In this document: one piece after another, positions 24,150 to 33,759 of the stretch
Layout: each line of letters begins with the position of its first letter
How positions within the stretch are numbered: position 1 is the stretch's first letter
From: Malikia spinosa
Lineage (GTDB): Bacteria > Pseudomonadota > Gammaproteobacteria > Burkholderiales > Burkholderiaceae_C
Length of the DNA: 64,000 bases
Assembly (NCBI RefSeq): GCF_002980625.1
Contig: NZ_PVLR01000024.1
Coordinates: forward strand, 121,153 to 185,152
Direction of reading: 5' to 3'
Made by a program: the position numbers and the translations under genes
Notes under the pieces: model-generated
The model's input: the letters and a program-made list of their open reading frames with translations, nothing else
What the model was told of the DNA's origin: nothing
Databases searched by the model: none

Positions 24150-25619
24150 TCAGCGCAGGATGTCGCCCAGGCACAGGTACTTGATCTCGACATAGTCGTC
24201 GATGCCAAAATGCGAGCCCTCGCGGCCCAGGCCCGACTGCTTGACGCCGCCGAACGGCACATGTTCGGTCGCGAGGATGCCGACGTTGATGCCGACCATG
24301 CCGTACTCGAGCGCCTCGCCGACGCGGAAGATGCGGCCGACATCGCGGCTGTAGAAGTAGCTGGCCAGGCCGAATTCGGTCGCGTTGGCGCAGGCGATCG
24401 CTTCCTGTTCGGTCTCGAACTTGAACACCGGCGCGAACGGACCGAAGGTTTCCTCTCGCGCGCACAGCATGTCGGCGCTGGCATCGGCGACCACGGTAGG
24501 CTCGAAGAACAGGCCCGGCAGTCGCTTGCCGCCGACCAGGACCCGACCGCCCTTGGCCAGCGCGTCGTCGACATGGCGCTGCACCTTGACGAGTGCGGCC
24601 TCCTCGATCAGCGGGCCCTGGTTGACGCCGTCGTCGAAGCCGTTGCCGACCTTGGCGGTCCGGACTTTCGCCGCGAACTTGGTGACGAACTCGTCGTAGA
24701 CACCGGCTTGCACATAGAGCCGGTTGCTGCATACGCAGGTCTGGCCGGCGTTGCGGTACTTGCTGGCGAAGGCGCCCTCGACGGCGGAGTCGATGTCGGC
24801 GTCGTCGAACACGATGAAGGGCGCGTTGCCGCCGAGTTCGAGCGAGAGCTTCTTGACGGTCGGCGCGCATTGCGCCATCAGGATGCGGCCGACCTCGGTC
24901 GAGCCGGTGAAGCTCAGGTGGCGCACCACGTCGCTGGCGCAGAGTGCCTTGCCGACCGCGATCGATTGCTCGGCGTCAGCCGTGATGACGTTGAGCACGC
25001 CGGCCGGGATGCCGGCGCGCAGTGCCAGCTCGGCGGCGGCCAGCGCGGTCAGCGGCGTGAGCTCGGCCGGCTTGATGATGACCGGGCAGCCGGCCGCCAG
25101 CGCAGGCGCGACCTTGCGCGTGATCATGGCGAGCGGGAAGTTCCAGGGCGTGATCGCCGCGCAGACGCCGATCGGCTGCTTGAGCACGAGCAGGCGGCGG
25201 TTGTTGTCGAACTGGGGCAGGGCTTCGCCGTTGATGCGCTTGGCTTCCTCGGCGAACCACTCGACGAAGCTCGCGCCGTAGGCGACCTCACCCCGCGACT
25301 CGGCCAGCGGCTTGCCCTGTTCGGCGGTCATCAGTCGGGCCAGGTCCTCCTGATGCGCCATCAGCAGGTCGAACCAGCGGCGCAGCACGATGCTGCGTTC
25401 CTTGGCAGTGCGTGCCTTCCAGGCCGGCCAGGCCGCGTTGGCGGCGGCGATCGCGGCTTGCGTCTCGGCTGGGCCGAGGTTGGCGACATCAGCGAGCTTG
25501 TGTCCGGTGGCCGGGTCATGCACGGGAAAGCGCGAATTGCCAGCCACCCAGTCGCCGGCGATGAAGGCATCGGTCTTGAACAGGGTCGGGTCCTGCAGTC
25601 GGTCGAGTGGATTTTTCAT
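24150..25619 (-). CDS. gabD: NAD(P)-dependent succinate-semialdehyde dehydrogenase
   Basis: A 489-residue aldehyde dehydrogenase oxidising succinate semialdehyde to succinate. Catalytic Cys295 is in NAGQTCVCSNR and general-base Glu261 in LELGGNAP. The CxC pair (Cys295/Cys297) is characteristic of GabD. PWNFPLAMITRK marks the cofactor site. The ATG at 25619 (MKNPLDRLQDPTLFKTDAF) is preferred over an in-frame TTG three codons upstream. It stands alone next to the prophage, with no gabT or gabP beside it, so the physiological substrate could also be a related semialdehyde. Confidence 0.9.
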   Translation of the reverse strand: MKNPLDRLQDPTLFKTDAFIAGDWVAGNSRFPVHDPATGHKLADVANLGPAETQAAIAAANAAWPAWKARTAKERSIVLRRWFDLLMAHQEDLARLMTAEQGKPLAESRGEVAYGASFVEWFAEEAKRINGEALPQFDNNRRLLVLKQPIGVCAAITPWNFPLAMITRKVAPALAAGCPVIIKPAELTPLTALAAAELALRAGIPAGVLNVITADAEQSIAVGKALCASDVVRHLSFTGSTEVGRILMAQCAPTVKKLSLELGGNAPFIVFDDADIDSAVEGAFASKYRNAGQTCVCSNRLYVQAGVYDEFVTKFAAKVRTAKVGNGFDDGVNQGPLIEEAALVKVQRHVDDALAKGGRVLVGGKRLPGLFFEPTVVADASADMLCAREETFGPFAPVFKFETEQEAIACANATEFGLASYFYSRDVGRIFRVGEALEYGMVGINVGILATEHVPFGGVKQSGLGREGSHFGIDDYVEIKYLCLGDILR

Positions 25620-25796
25620 GGAAAGCAAGCTTACACCGCCGGTTTGATCCCTGCTCGGACCGGCGCGGCGACCGAGGCCGGCAGCCCGACAGAAAACGAT
25701 AATTCTGGGTTTTCTATGGGGAGAAGAGGCATTGGGTCAGGGTTTAATCAGTGCATCTTGCTATTTTTGCGCAGCCCGTACCGAGCCCGTATCACC

Positions 25797-27050
25797 ATGG
25801 ACACCAGGACCCTGATCTTCTCTCTCGGTTTGTTCAACTTGTCGTTTGCGCTGGTGGTCTTCGTCTATCAGCGCTGCCGCAAGCACGACATGCCGCATCT
25901 GCGCGCCTGGCAGCTGGCCAAGCTGGTCGCCGGATCGGGTTACCTGCTGGGCTGGTCGCGGCCGCTGTGGGGCGCGGAATGGGTGCCCTGGATCTATGCC
26001 GGCAATCTGATGCAGTGGCTGGGCATCGCCATGGAGCTGGCGGTCTATGCGCGCTTTCTGGGAGCGCCGCGCTGGGTCCCGGTGGTCCGGGCCGCCATGA
26101 TGGTGGCTGTGCCGGTCTTCATCGCCACGGTCTGGCTGGCCAGCAGCAACCATCCGATGATCCTCGTCGGCACCGGCATTGCCGCCTTGCTCTACCTGGC
26201 GATGTCGGCCTTGAGCCTGAACCAGTTCCGCCAGTCGCCCCAGTTGCTGCTGATGATGAGCGCGCTCGACGGAGCGCTGGGGGGCTGCTTGGCGCTGAAG
26301 GTGATCATCGGATTGCTCGGCGTCGAGCTGGTGTCCTACCAGAACAACGGGATCAACATCGGGCTCTACACCCTGGCCTTCGTGGTCATGTGCATCAATG
26401 GCTTCGGCTTCCTGCTGCAGGTGCAGCAGCGCTTCGAGCAGCAACTCCAACAGGCCAAGGAGGCGGCCGAGCGACTCAACCAGGCGCTGGAGTCGGCCAA
26501 TGCGCAGCTCAGCCACATGGCGACCACGGACATGCTGACAGGGCTGTGGAACCGCCGTCACTTCGAGAGCATGGTGCGCCAGGAAATGGCCCGGGCCGAC
26601 CGGCACGAGCAGGCGCTCAGCCTGTTGATCTTCGACCTCGATCATTTCAAGGATATCAACGATATCCATGGTCATCTGGCCGGCGACCGCGTGCTGGTGG
26701 AGTTGACGGCCCTGGCGCGCCAGCACACCCGGGGCTGCGACCTGCTGGCTCGCTGGGGCGGGGAGGAATTCATGCTGCTGATGCCCGATACCGGGCCGCA
26801 GCAGGCGATGACCGTCGCGGAGAAGCTGCGCTCGGCCTTCGAGGCGCAACAGATCCCGCAGGTCGGCCGGGTGACCGCGAGCTTTGGTGTCGCCGGCTAT
26901 TTGCCGAACGAATCGCTCGACAGCTGGATCAGCCGGATCGATGCGGCGCTCTACCAGGCCAAGCAGGCGGGGCGCAACAGCGTCAGGCTGGCGTCCGTTT
27001 CAGCGCTGCGGCCGGCCCGCCACCGGCCAAGGGAAACGCGGCCGAGCTGA
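25797..27050 (+). CDS. Membrane-bound diguanylate cyclase (GGDEF)
   Basis: A 417-residue protein. About six hydrophobic helices occupy residues 1-205, then a short coiled coil (QQRFEQQLQQAKEAAERLNQALESANAQL) leads into a GGDEF domain. The active site is GGEEF at 321-325. An intact inhibitory I-site, Arg312-x-x-Asp315, lies five residues upstream, so product inhibition by c-di-GMP is expected. The signal sensed by the membrane part is unknown. The ATG at 25797 follows CCGTATCACC; the frame also extends far upstream, but that stretch is antisense to gabD. Probably monocistronic. Confidence 0.92.
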   Translation: MDTRTLIFSLGLFNLSFALVVFVYQRCRKHDMPHLRAWQLAKLVAGSGYLLGWSRPLWGAEWVPWIYAGNLMQWLGIAMELAVYARFLGAPRWVPVVRAAMMVAVPVFIATVWLASSNHPMILVGTGIAALLYLAMSALSLNQFRQSPQLLLMMSALDGALGGCLALKVIIGLLGVELVSYQNNGINIGLYTLAFVVMCINGFGFLLQVQQRFEQQLQQAKEAAERLNQALESANAQLSHMATTDMLTGLWNRRHFESMVRQEMARADRHEQALSLLIFDLDHFKDINDIHGHLAGDRVLVELTALARQHTRGCDLLARWGGEEFMLLMPDTGPQQAMTVAEKLRSAFEAQQIPQVGRVTASFGVAGYLPNESLDSWISRIDAALYQAKQAGRNSVRLASVSALRPARHRPRETRPS

Positions 27051-27104
27051 GGCCGGCAGCCGCCGGCTGACCAGTCCCGGACCAGCCCGGCCCTGCATCC
27101 AGGC

Positions 27105-28469
27105 CTACACCGCCCAGCTCGAGCCATGCTCGGGCACGACCGCCTGCCAGTGCAGTTCGCGCTCGATGCGCTGGCGCAGCGCGTCCGAGGCTTCCAGGTC
27201 GCCGTGGACCACGAAGGCCCGGTGCGGCCGGCCCGGTACTGCGCGCAGCCAGGTCATGAGCTGGGGCGCGTCGGCATGGGCAGACGCGGTTTGCAACTGC
27301 ACGACCTCGGCCCGCACCGGCAGGTCCTGGCCGTGGATGCGCAGCGTAGCGCTGCCATTGACCAGTGCGGCGCCGCGCGTGCCCGGCGCCTGGTAGCCGG
27401 TCAGCAGCACCATGTGGCGGTGGTCGCCCAGGTATTGCACCAGATGGTGCAGCACCCGCCCGCCGGTGGCCATGCCGCTGGCCGCCAGCACGATCTTGGG
27501 GCCGTGCAGCGCGGCGATGGCCTTGGATTCGTCGGGCGTGCGCACCATGGTGGCGGCGTGCGCCATGTCGTGCACCTGGCCGGCGTCGAGCCGGTGCTCG
27601 CCTGGGTGGTGCGCGAACACTTCGGTGCTGTGGATTGCCATCGGGCTGTCGAGGTAGACCGGCAGGCCGCGCGGCAGCCGGTGCTGCTGCTTGAGCAGGG
27701 CAATCGCATGCAGCAGCGCTTGCGCCCGGCCGACCGCGAATACCGGCACCACAGCCGTGCCGCCGCGTGCCGCCACCCGCGCGAGCGCCGGCGCCAGTTC
27801 GTCGAGCAGGTCCTGCGGCGGATGTTTGCGGTCGCCATAGGTCGACTCGATGATCACGGCGTCAGCGCCGGGTGGCGCTTCGGGCGGCAGCATCAGCAGG
27901 TCGTCCGAGCGCCCGAGGTCGCCCGAGAACAGCAGCCGCTTGCCGCCGACCTCGATCAGCAGGCTGGCCGCGCCGATGATGTGACCGGCCGGCTGCAGCC
28001 TGGCCTGCCAGCCCGGCAGCGGCTCGAAGGCATGGAAGGGCGGCACGGTCTGCAGCCGTTCCAGGCAGGCCTTGGCATCGGCGACGGTGTAGAGCGGCAG
28101 GGCAGGGTGGTGCTTGGAGAAACCATGCCGGTTGGCATAGGCGGCATCTTCTTCCTGGATATGGCCCGAGTCGGGCAGCAGGATCTGGCACAGGTCGCGC
28201 GTGCCCGGCGTGCACCAGACCCGGCCCTGGAAGCCCTCGCGCACCAGCAGCGGCAGGTAGCCGCTGTGGTCGAGGTGGGCATGGGTCAGCACCACCGCGT
28301 CGATCTGGCCGGGAGCCACCGGCGGCGGCATCCAGTTGCGCAGCCGCAGCTGCTTGTAGCCCTGGAACAGCCCGCAGTCGACCAGCAGCCGCTGATCCTG
28401 GTGCTGGATGAGGAACTTGGAGCCGGTCACGGTGCCGGCCCCGCCGAGGAAGCTGATCTGGACGCTCAT
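27105..28469 (-). CDS. MBL-fold beta-CASP ribonuclease-like protein
   Basis: A 454-residue metallo-beta-lactamase-fold protein. The zinc motif THAHLDHSG is at residues 62-70 and the second metal ligand region is FSGDLGRSD near 187. The beta-CASP part follows, with DSPMAIHSTEVF and ASGMATGGRVLHHL, and the final motif HADAPQL carries the conserved His. The family includes RNA exonucleases and CPSF-like nucleases. It lies 26 bases after the dnaJ end in the same direction, so it could be co-transcribed with the heat-shock genes. The substrate is not predictable. Confidence 0.88.
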   Translation of the reverse strand: MSVQISFLGGAGTVTGSKFLIQHQDQRLLVDCGLFQGYKQLRLRNWMPPPVAPGQIDAVVLTHAHLDHSGYLPLLVREGFQGRVWCTPGTRDLCQILLPDSGHIQEEDAAYANRHGFSKHHPALPLYTVADAKACLERLQTVPPFHAFEPLPGWQARLQPAGHIIGAASLLIEVGGKRLLFSGDLGRSDDLLMLPPEAPPGADAVIIESTYGDRKHPPQDLLDELAPALARVAARGGTAVVPVFAVGRAQALLHAIALLKQQHRLPRGLPVYLDSPMAIHSTEVFAHHPGEHRLDAGQVHDMAHAATMVRTPDESKAIAALHGPKIVLAASGMATGGRVLHHLVQYLGDHRHMVLLTGYQAPGTRGAALVNGSATLRIHGQDLPVRAEVVQLQTASAHADAPQLMTWLRAVPGRPHRAFVVHGDLEASDALRQRIERELHWQAVVPEHGSSWAV

Positions 28470-28495
28470 GCGCCCATTTCAGCATGTTCTTCGTC

Positions 28496-29632
28496 TTAAG
28501 AGAAGAACTCGGTGAACTTGTCGAACCAGCCCTTGTCGTTCGGGCTGTGCTTGTGGCCGCCCTTCTTGAACGATTCGTCGAGTTCCTTCAGCAGCTTGCG
28601 CTGGTGCTCGGTCAGCTTGACCGGGGTCTCGACATCGACATGGACGTAGAGGTCGCCGGGGTAGCTTGAGCGCACGCCCTTGATGCCCTTGCCGCGCAGG
28701 CGGAACTGCTTGCCATGCTGGGTGCCTTCGGGGATGTCGATCGCGGCCTTGCCGGCCAGGGTCGGCACCTCGATCTCGCCGCCGAGCGCCGCGGTCGTGA
28801 CGCTGACCGGCACTTTGCAGTGCAGGTCGTCGCCGTCGCGCTCGAACAGTTCGTGGCGCTTGACCCGGATCTCGATGAACAGGTCGCCTGCGGGTCCACC
28901 GTTGCGACCGGGCTCGCCGTTGCCGGCCGAGCGGATGCGCATGCCGTCGTCGATGCCGGCCGGGATCTTGATCTCGAGCGTCTTGTTTTTCTTGATCTTG
29001 CCCTGGCCGTGGCAGCTGGTGCAGGGCTCGGGGATGATCTTGCCGCTGCCGTGGCAATGCGGGCAGGTCTGCTGCACGCTGAAGAAGCCCTGGCGCATCT
29101 GCACCGCGCCGCTGCCCTGGCAGGTGTTGCAGGTCTTGGCGCTGGTGCCGGGCTTGGCGCCGCTGCCGTGGCAGGTGTCGCATTCGTCCCAGCTCGGGAT
29201 GCGGATCTGGCTGTCCTTGCCGGCGGCAGCTTCCTCCAGCGTGATCTCCATCGCATAGGACAGGTCGTTGCCGCGGTAGACCTGACGGCCGCCGCGCTGA
29301 CCGCCACGCTGGCCGCCAAAGATGTCGCCGAAGATGTCGCCAAAGGCATCGCCAAAGCCGCCGAAGCCCTCGGCGCCACCCGGGCCGCCGCGCATGTTCG
29401 GGTCGACGCCAGCATGGCCGTACTGGTCGTAGGCGGCGCGCTTTTGCGGGTCGCTCAGCATCTCGTAGGCTTCCTTGGCCTCCTTGAACTTCTCTTCGGC
29501 GGCCTTGGAAGCCTCACCCTGGTTGCGGTCCGGGTGGTGCTTCATCGCCAGCTTGCGATACGCCTTCTTGATCTCGTCGTCGCTGGCGGTCTTGCCGACG
29601 CCCAGGATTTCGTAAAAGTCTCGTTTGGCCAT
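28496..29632 (-). CDS. dnaJ: Chaperone protein DnaJ
   Basis: A 378-residue type I Hsp40 with all canonical parts: J-domain with HPD at 33-35, Gly/Phe-rich linker with [17 protein letters not shown] (~88-110), and a zinc-binding domain with four CxxCxGxG repeats ([32 protein letters not shown]). A substrate-binding C-terminal region completes it. It stimulates DnaK ATP hydrolysis and delivers unfolded clients. It is downstream of dnaK with a 92-base gap that holds a large hairpin. Confidence 0.98.
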   Translation of the reverse strand: MAKRDFYEILGVGKTASDDEIKKAYRKLAMKHHPDRNQGEASKAAEEKFKEAKEAYEMLSDPQKRAAYDQYGHAGVDPNMRGGPGGAEGFGGFGDAFGDIFGDIFGGQRGGQRGGRQVYRGNDLSYAMEITLEEAAAGKDSQIRIPSWDECDTCHGSGAKPGTSAKTCNTCQGSGAVQMRQGFFSVQQTCPHCHGSGKIIPEPCTSCHGQGKIKKNKTLEIKIPAGIDDGMRIRSAGNGEPGRNGGPAGDLFIEIRVKRHELFERDGDDLHCKVPVSVTTAALGGEIEVPTLAGKAAIDIPEGTQHGKQFRLRGKGIKGVRSSYPGDLYVHVDVETPVKLTEHQRKLLKELDESFKKGGHKHSPNDKGWFDKFTEFFS

Positions 29633-29665
29633 GGTGCTTGCAGGGGGTAGGGCTGATAGTGCGAA

Positions 29666-29698
29666 CGCCGCGCCGGGTCGGCAGACCCGCGCGCGGCG
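29666..29698 (-). other. Large GC-rich hairpin between dnaK and dnaJ
   Basis: Arms CGCCGCG...CGGGTC (29666-29672, 29674-29679) and GACCCG...CGCGGCG (84-89, 92-98 of the same block) pair with a GGCA loop and a small internal bulge. No T-run follows in the transcript direction, so it is more likely a processing, stability or attenuation element than a terminator. Confidence 0.5.
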
Positions 29699-29724
29699 GT
29701 GTTCAGGTCAGGAAAAGAGGGAGC

Positions 29725-31650
29725 TTAGTCCTTCTTGACTTCCTTGACCTCGGCGTCGACCACATTGTCGTCGGCCGGACGGGCGGCGCCTTCAGCACCG
29801 GCGGCAGCGGCAGCGCCCTGCTGGGCCTGCATGTCGGCGTACATCTTCTCGCCGAGCTTCTGGCTGACGGTCATCAGCGCTTCGGTCTTGGCTTCGATGG
29901 CGGCCTTGTCGTCGCCCTTGATCGCTTCCTCGACTTCCTTGATCGCGGCTTCGATCGCGGTCTTCTCGGCCGCGTCGATCTTGTCGCCGTACTCGGTCAG
30001 GCTCTTCTTGACCGAGCTGACCATGGCATCACCCTGGTTGCGCGCCTGCACGAGCTCGACCTTCTTGTGGTCTTCGGCGGCGTTGGCTTCGGCATCCTTG
30101 ACCATCTTCTCGATCTCGGCTTCCGACAGACCGGAGTTGGCCTTGATCGTGATCTTGTTTTCCTTGCCGGTGCCCTTGTCCTTGGCGCCGACATGCAGGA
30201 TGCCGTTGGCGTCGATGTCGAACGAGACTTCGATCTGCGGCGTGCCGCGGCTGGCCGGCGGGATGCCTTCGAGGTTGAACTCGCCCAGCGCCTTGTTGCC
30301 GGCGGCGATTTCGCGCTCGCCCTGGAACACCTTGATCGTGACGGCCGGCTGGTTGTCCTCGGCGGTCGAGAACACCTGGCTGAACTTGGTCGGGATGGTG
30401 GTGTTCTTGCCAATCATCTTGGTCATGACGCCGCCCATGGTCTCGATGCCCAGCGACAGCGGGGTCACGTCGAGCAGCAGCACGTCCTTGCGGTCGCCCG
30501 ACAGGACCTGGCCCTGGATCGCGGCGCCGACGGCGACGGCTTCATCGGGGTTGACGTCCTTGCGCGGCTCCTTGCCGAAGAATTCCTTGACCTTCTCCTG
30601 CACCTTGGGCATGCGGCTCATGCCGCCGACCAGGATCACGTCCTGGATGTCGGAGACCGACACGCCGGCGTCCTTGATCGCCATGCGGCAAGGCGCGATG
30701 GTGCGCTCGATCAGCTCGTCGACCAGGCTTTCGAGCTTGGCGCGGGTCAGCTTGATGTTGAGGTGCTTCGGACCCGACGCGTCTGCCGTGATGTAGGGCA
30801 GGTTGATGTCGGTCTGGGTGCTGTTGGACAGCTCGATCTTGGCCTTCTCGGCGGCTTCCTTCAGGCGCTGCAGGGCCAGCACGTCCTGCTTGAGGTTGAC
30901 GCCGGCTTCCTTCTTGAACTCGTCGATGATGTAGTCGATGATGCGCTGGTCGAAGTCCTCGCCGCCCAGGAAAGTGTCGCCGTTGGTCGACAGCACTTCG
31001 AACTGCTTTTCGCCATCGACGTCGGCGATCTCGATGATCGAGATGTCGAAGGTGCCGCCACCGAGGTCGAACACGGCGATCTTGCGGTCACCGGTGCCAT
31101 GCTTGTCGAGGCCGAAGGCCAGCGCAGCGGCGGTCGGCTCGTTGATGATGCGCTTGACTTCGAGGCCCGCGATGCGGCCGGCGTCCTTGGTTGCCTGGCG
31201 CTGGGCGTCGTTGAAGTAGGCCGGCACGGTGATGACGGCCTCGGTCACGGCTTCGCCCAGGTAGTCCTCGGCGGTCTTCTTCATCTTGCGCAGCACTTCG
31301 GCCGAGATCTGCGGCGGGGCGATCTTCTTGCCGCGCACTTCGACCCAGGCGTCACCGTTGTCGGCGGCCGCGATGGTGTAGGGCATCAGGTCGATGTCCT
31401 TTTGCACTTCCTTCTCGCCGAACTTGCGGCCGATCAGGCGCTTGACGGCGTACAGGGTGTTGCGCGGGTTGGTGACGGCCTGGCGCTTGGCCGACGCGCC
31501 GACCAGCACTTCGCCATCTTCCTGATAGGCGATGATGGACGGGGTGGTGCGCGCGCCTTCGCTGTTCTCGATGACGCGGGTGGTGTTGCCTTCCATCACG
31601 GCCACGCAGGAGTTGGTGGTGCCGAGGTCGATGCCGATGATCTTGCCCAT
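29725..31650 (-). CDS. dnaK: Chaperone protein DnaK (Hsp70)
   Basis: A 641-residue Hsp70. It starts [21 protein letters not shown] (phosphate-1 site) and includes [10 protein letters not shown] (phosphate-2) and [14 protein letters not shown] adenosine motifs ([14 protein letters not shown]). A substrate-binding domain and a disordered tail ending [10 protein letters not shown] follow. The start is set at ATG 31650 with GAGCACC upstream; the frame extends further but the Hsp70 N-terminus fixes the start. It is the central chaperone, working with GrpE and DnaJ encoded on either side, and carries its own sigma-32-like promoter. Confidence 0.99.
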   Translation of the reverse strand: MGKIIGIDLGTTNSCVAVMEGNTTRVIENSEGARTTPSIIAYQEDGEVLVGASAKRQAVTNPRNTLYAVKRLIGRKFGEKEVQKDIDLMPYTIAAADNGDAWVEVRGKKIAPPQISAEVLRKMKKTAEDYLGEAVTEAVITVPAYFNDAQRQATKDAGRIAGLEVKRIINEPTAAALAFGLDKHGTGDRKIAVFDLGGGTFDISIIEIADVDGEKQFEVLSTNGDTFLGGEDFDQRIIDYIIDEFKKEAGVNLKQDVLALQRLKEAAEKAKIELSNSTQTDINLPYITADASGPKHLNIKLTRAKLESLVDELIERTIAPCRMAIKDAGVSVSDIQDVILVGGMSRMPKVQEKVKEFFGKEPRKDVNPDEAVAVGAAIQGQVLSGDRKDVLLLDVTPLSLGIETMGGVMTKMIGKNTTIPTKFSQVFSTAEDNQPAVTIKVFQGEREIAAGNKALGEFNLEGIPPASRGTPQIEVSFDIDANGILHVGAKDKGTGKENKITIKANSGLSEAEIEKMVKDAEANAAEDHKKVELVQARNQGDAMVSSVKKSLTEYGDKIDAAEKTAIEAAIKEVEEAIKGDDKAAIEAKTEALMTVSQKLGEKMYADMQAQQGAAAAAGAEGAARPADDNVVDAEVKEVKKD

Positions 31651-31701
31651 GAGGTGCTCCGATGAATCTTGGAAAAAACGGTGGAAATTCGCTTGAATCA
31701 G

Positions 31702-31729
31702 AGGTGAGGACGCTGTGGGCTTTTTCAAG
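31702..31729 (-). promoter_or_regulatory. Sigma-32-like promoter for dnaK
   Basis: On the - strand, CTTGAAA (31729-31723) is a perfect heat-shock -35, followed after 13 bases by CCTCACCT (31709-31702), a partial match to the CCCCATnT -10. It lies 52 bases upstream of the dnaK start, between grpE and dnaK, just after an imperfect GACCCG/CGGGTC hairpin. It could allow dnaK expression independent of grpE. Confidence 0.55.
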
Positions 31730-31771
31730 ACCCGCGCTGGCGTCGGGTCTCTGCCGGCGTCCGGCTGGTTC

Positions 31772-32335
31772 TTATTTGGGGGCGGTCACGGTGACCAAGG
31801 CCGGGCGCAGCACGCGCTCGGCGATCAGGTAGCCCTTTTGCAGCACGGCGACCACGGTGTTGGCCTCCTGCTCGGCCGGCACGACCGAGATCGCCTGGTG
31901 GTGATGCGGGTCGAACTTCTCGCCGGCGGCCGGCGCGATGGCGATCACCTTGTTGCGGGCCAGCGCCGACTGCAGCTGCTTGAGCGTAGCTTCCGAGCCT
32001 TCGCGGATCTGCTGCACGGTCGCTTCCTGGATGCTCAAGCCGGCTTCGAGGCTGTCGAGCACCGGCAGCAGGCTCTCGGCGAAGCCTTCCACGGCGAACT
32101 TGCGCGACTTGGCGACTTCGTCCTCGGAGCGGCGGCGGATGTTCTCGACCTCGGCCTTGGCGCGCAGGAACTGCTCGGCCAGCTCGGCGTTCTGCGCCTT
32201 GAGGCTCTCGATCTCGTTGACCTGGGCGGCTGCGGCGTCGGCCTGGCCGGCAGCGGCCGCGGCTTGCGCTTCCTCGGGACTGATGGGGGCGGTTTGACCG
32301 GCTTCGGTGGAGTGGAGGTCTTGCGGTGCAGACAT
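31772..32335 (-). CDS. grpE: Nucleotide exchange factor GrpE
   Basis: A 187-residue GrpE. The N-terminal ~40 residues are Ala/Glu-rich and disordered. A long dimer-forming helix follows, with [30 protein letters not shown], and the C-terminal beta domain contains [21 protein letters not shown] and the ending [20 protein letters not shown]. It releases ADP from DnaK. First gene of grpE-dnaK-dnaJ, preceded by a strong sigma-32-like promoter. Confidence 0.97.
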   Translation of the reverse strand: MSAPQDLHSTEAGQTAPISPEEAQAAAAAGQADAAAAQVNEIESLKAQNAELAEQFLRAKAEVENIRRRSEDEVAKSRKFAVEGFAESLLPVLDSLEAGLSIQEATVQQIREGSEATLKQLQSALARNKVIAIAPAAGEKFDPHHHQAISVVPAEQEANTVVAVLQKGYLIAERVLRPALVTVTAPK

Positions 32336-32373
32336 GACAGGCTCTAGGGTTGCAACAATGAAGATTTGCCACC

Positions 32374-32402
32374 AGCTTGGGACGCCTTGTCAGGATTTCA
32401 AG
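32374..32402 (-). promoter_or_regulatory. Sigma-32-like promoter for grpE-dnaK-dnaJ
   Basis: On the - strand, CTTGAAA (32402-32396), 14 bases, then CCCAAGCT (32381-32374), close to the heat-shock consensus CTTGAAA-N(11-16)-CCCCATnT. It lies about 40 bases upstream of the grpE start in the region divergent from paaX. Confidence 0.65.
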
Positions 32403-32603
32403 CGCTGTCAGCTGAAAAAATAGCGTCAATCCGCCGGCCCTGTCCCGGCCCGTTGCGACGCAATGGCCCTGGCGCTCTGCCTGGAGCCGGATTGCGGGCC
32501 TGGCCGCCCTGGATCGAGACTCTACACTCGGCAGCCTGGCGCGGCCATGGAGTCCAAAGGAGTCGCGCCGCCACAACAAAAGACAAGACAAAAGACAAGA
32601 TCG

Positions 32604-33572
32604 ATGACAAAAGACAGCGTGGAGCAGACCATTCACGAGCGCCTGGAGAGCTTTCGCCAGCAAAGCCGGATCAAGGCCGGTTCGCTGATCGTTTCGGTGT
32701 TCGGTGACGCCGTGCTGCCGCGCGGCGGCCGGATCTGGCTCGGCAGCCTGATCAACCTGCTCGGGCCGCTCGACCTCAACGAGCGGCTGGTGCGCACCAC
32801 GGTGTTCCGTCTCGTCAAGGATGACTGGCTCACGACCCAGACCCAGGGCCGCCGCACCGACTACATGCTGACGGCTTCGGGCCAGCGCCGCTTCGAGGAG
32901 GCTGCGCGCCAGATCTACGCCGCCGAGGCACCGCTGTGGGACCGGCGCTGGCGCCTGGTGATGGTGCTGGGCGAACTCGCGCCGCGCGAGCGCGAGCAGC
33001 TGCGCCGCGCCCTCTACTGGCAGGGGTTCGGTGAATTCAGCCCGACTTGCTTCGTGCACCCAGGCGCCGACCTCGAGTCGAGCTTCGATGCCCTGGGCGC
33101 CGACGGCATGAGCGGGCTGCTGCCCAAGCTGATGCCGCTGCTGGCGGTCAATCCGCGGCTGGGCCAGTCGGCGCACGATGCCGACATCGTCCAGTCGGCC
33201 TGGAACCTCGAGAGCCTGGCGGGCGCCTACACCGACTTCGTGGCCTGCTACCAGCCGATCCTGGACGCCCTGCGCCAGTCCGCGCCCGAGGGTGTCGACG
33301 AACAGAGCGCCTTCCTGGTGCGCATGCTGTTGATCCACGACTTTCGCCGCCTGCTGTTGCGCGACCCGGAGCTGCCCGAGGTGCTGCTGCCGTCCGGCTG
33401 GCCGGGCCATGCGGCGCGCCAGCTTTGCAAGGCGCTCTATCGCCGCCTGCTCGGGCCGTCGGAGCGGCATCTGGACCGCCATCTGCTGCTGGCCAACGGC
33501 GAGCTGCCGCCGGCGTCGAGCCTGGTGAGCGAGCGCTTCCAGGGCCAGGACGCCTTGACCGAGCTGGCCTGA
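32604..33572 (+). CDS. paaX: Phenylacetate operon repressor PaaX
   Basis: A 322-residue GntR-like winged-helix repressor. The N-terminal HTH region (residues ~18-75) contains KAGSLIVSVFGDAVLPRGGRIWLGSL and LNERLVRTTVFRLVKDDWL, both typical of PaaX. The C-terminal ~220 residues are the effector/dimer domain. In known systems phenylacetyl-CoA releases PaaX from paa promoters. The ATG at 32604 (MTKDSVEQTIHERLESF) fits homolog length better than an upstream ATG at 32547. It is transcribed towards paaN but separated from it by a terminator, so it is its own unit. Confidence 0.93.
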   Translation: MTKDSVEQTIHERLESFRQQSRIKAGSLIVSVFGDAVLPRGGRIWLGSLINLLGPLDLNERLVRTTVFRLVKDDWLTTQTQGRRTDYMLTASGQRRFEEAARQIYAAEAPLWDRRWRLVMVLGELAPREREQLRRALYWQGFGEFSPTCFVHPGADLESSFDALGADGMSGLLPKLMPLLAVNPRLGQSAHDADIVQSAWNLESLAGAYTDFVACYQPILDALRQSAPEGVDEQSAFLVRMLLIHDFRRLLLRDPELPEVLLPSGWPGHAARQLCKALYRRLLGPSERHLDRHLLLANGELPPASSLVSERFQGQDALTELA

Positions 33573-33619
33573 GCGAGCGCACGCGCCAGCACGGTCAAGC
33601 CATCCGGCAACGGGGCGAT

Positions 33620-33649
33620 GGATCAGGGGAAACCCTGATCCTTTTTTTT
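33620..33649 (+). terminator. Rho-independent terminator after paaX
   Basis: The hairpin GGATCAGGG-GAAA-CCCTGATCC (33620-33641) with a perfect 9-bp stem and tetraloop is followed by eight T residues. It isolates paaX from the catabolic operon. Confidence 0.92.
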
Positions 33650-33669
33650 ATTCTCATGTGATACATTTT

Positions 33670-33698
33670 TTGTAGAAATTAAATTAAGTTTGTAATGT
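33670..33698 (+). promoter_or_regulatory. Probable promoter region of the paa operon
   Basis: An AT-rich island between the terminator and paaN. The best sigma-70 fit is TTGTAG (33670-33675), 17 bases, TAATGT (33693-33698), each 3/6 to consensus. A short inverted repeat TACA-N5-TGTA overlaps the -35 and could be part of a PaaX operator. The exact promoter is uncertain; the island itself is the only AT-rich region before the operon. Confidence 0.4.
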
Positions 33699-33759
33699 GT
33701 TTGGACGGCAGCTGCACCGCTGCCGGCCTCCCGGGTCTCAACTGTTCTGGAATCAATTG

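Noticed and set aside
24024..25796. Possible 1008-residue protein fused to the diguanylate cyclase
   Set aside because: The upstream ~590 codons are antisense to gabD; the true start is ATG 25797, before the first membrane helix.
27052..27067. GCCGGC/GCCGGC hairpin between convergent genes as terminator
   Set aside because: The short GC arms have no T-run on either strand, and such repeats are expected by chance in this composition.
33620..33641. GGGGAAACCC at the paaX end as another copy of the TRAP-promoter palindrome
   Set aside because: It is the loop-stem of a clear terminator with a T-run, so the resemblance is most likely coincidental.
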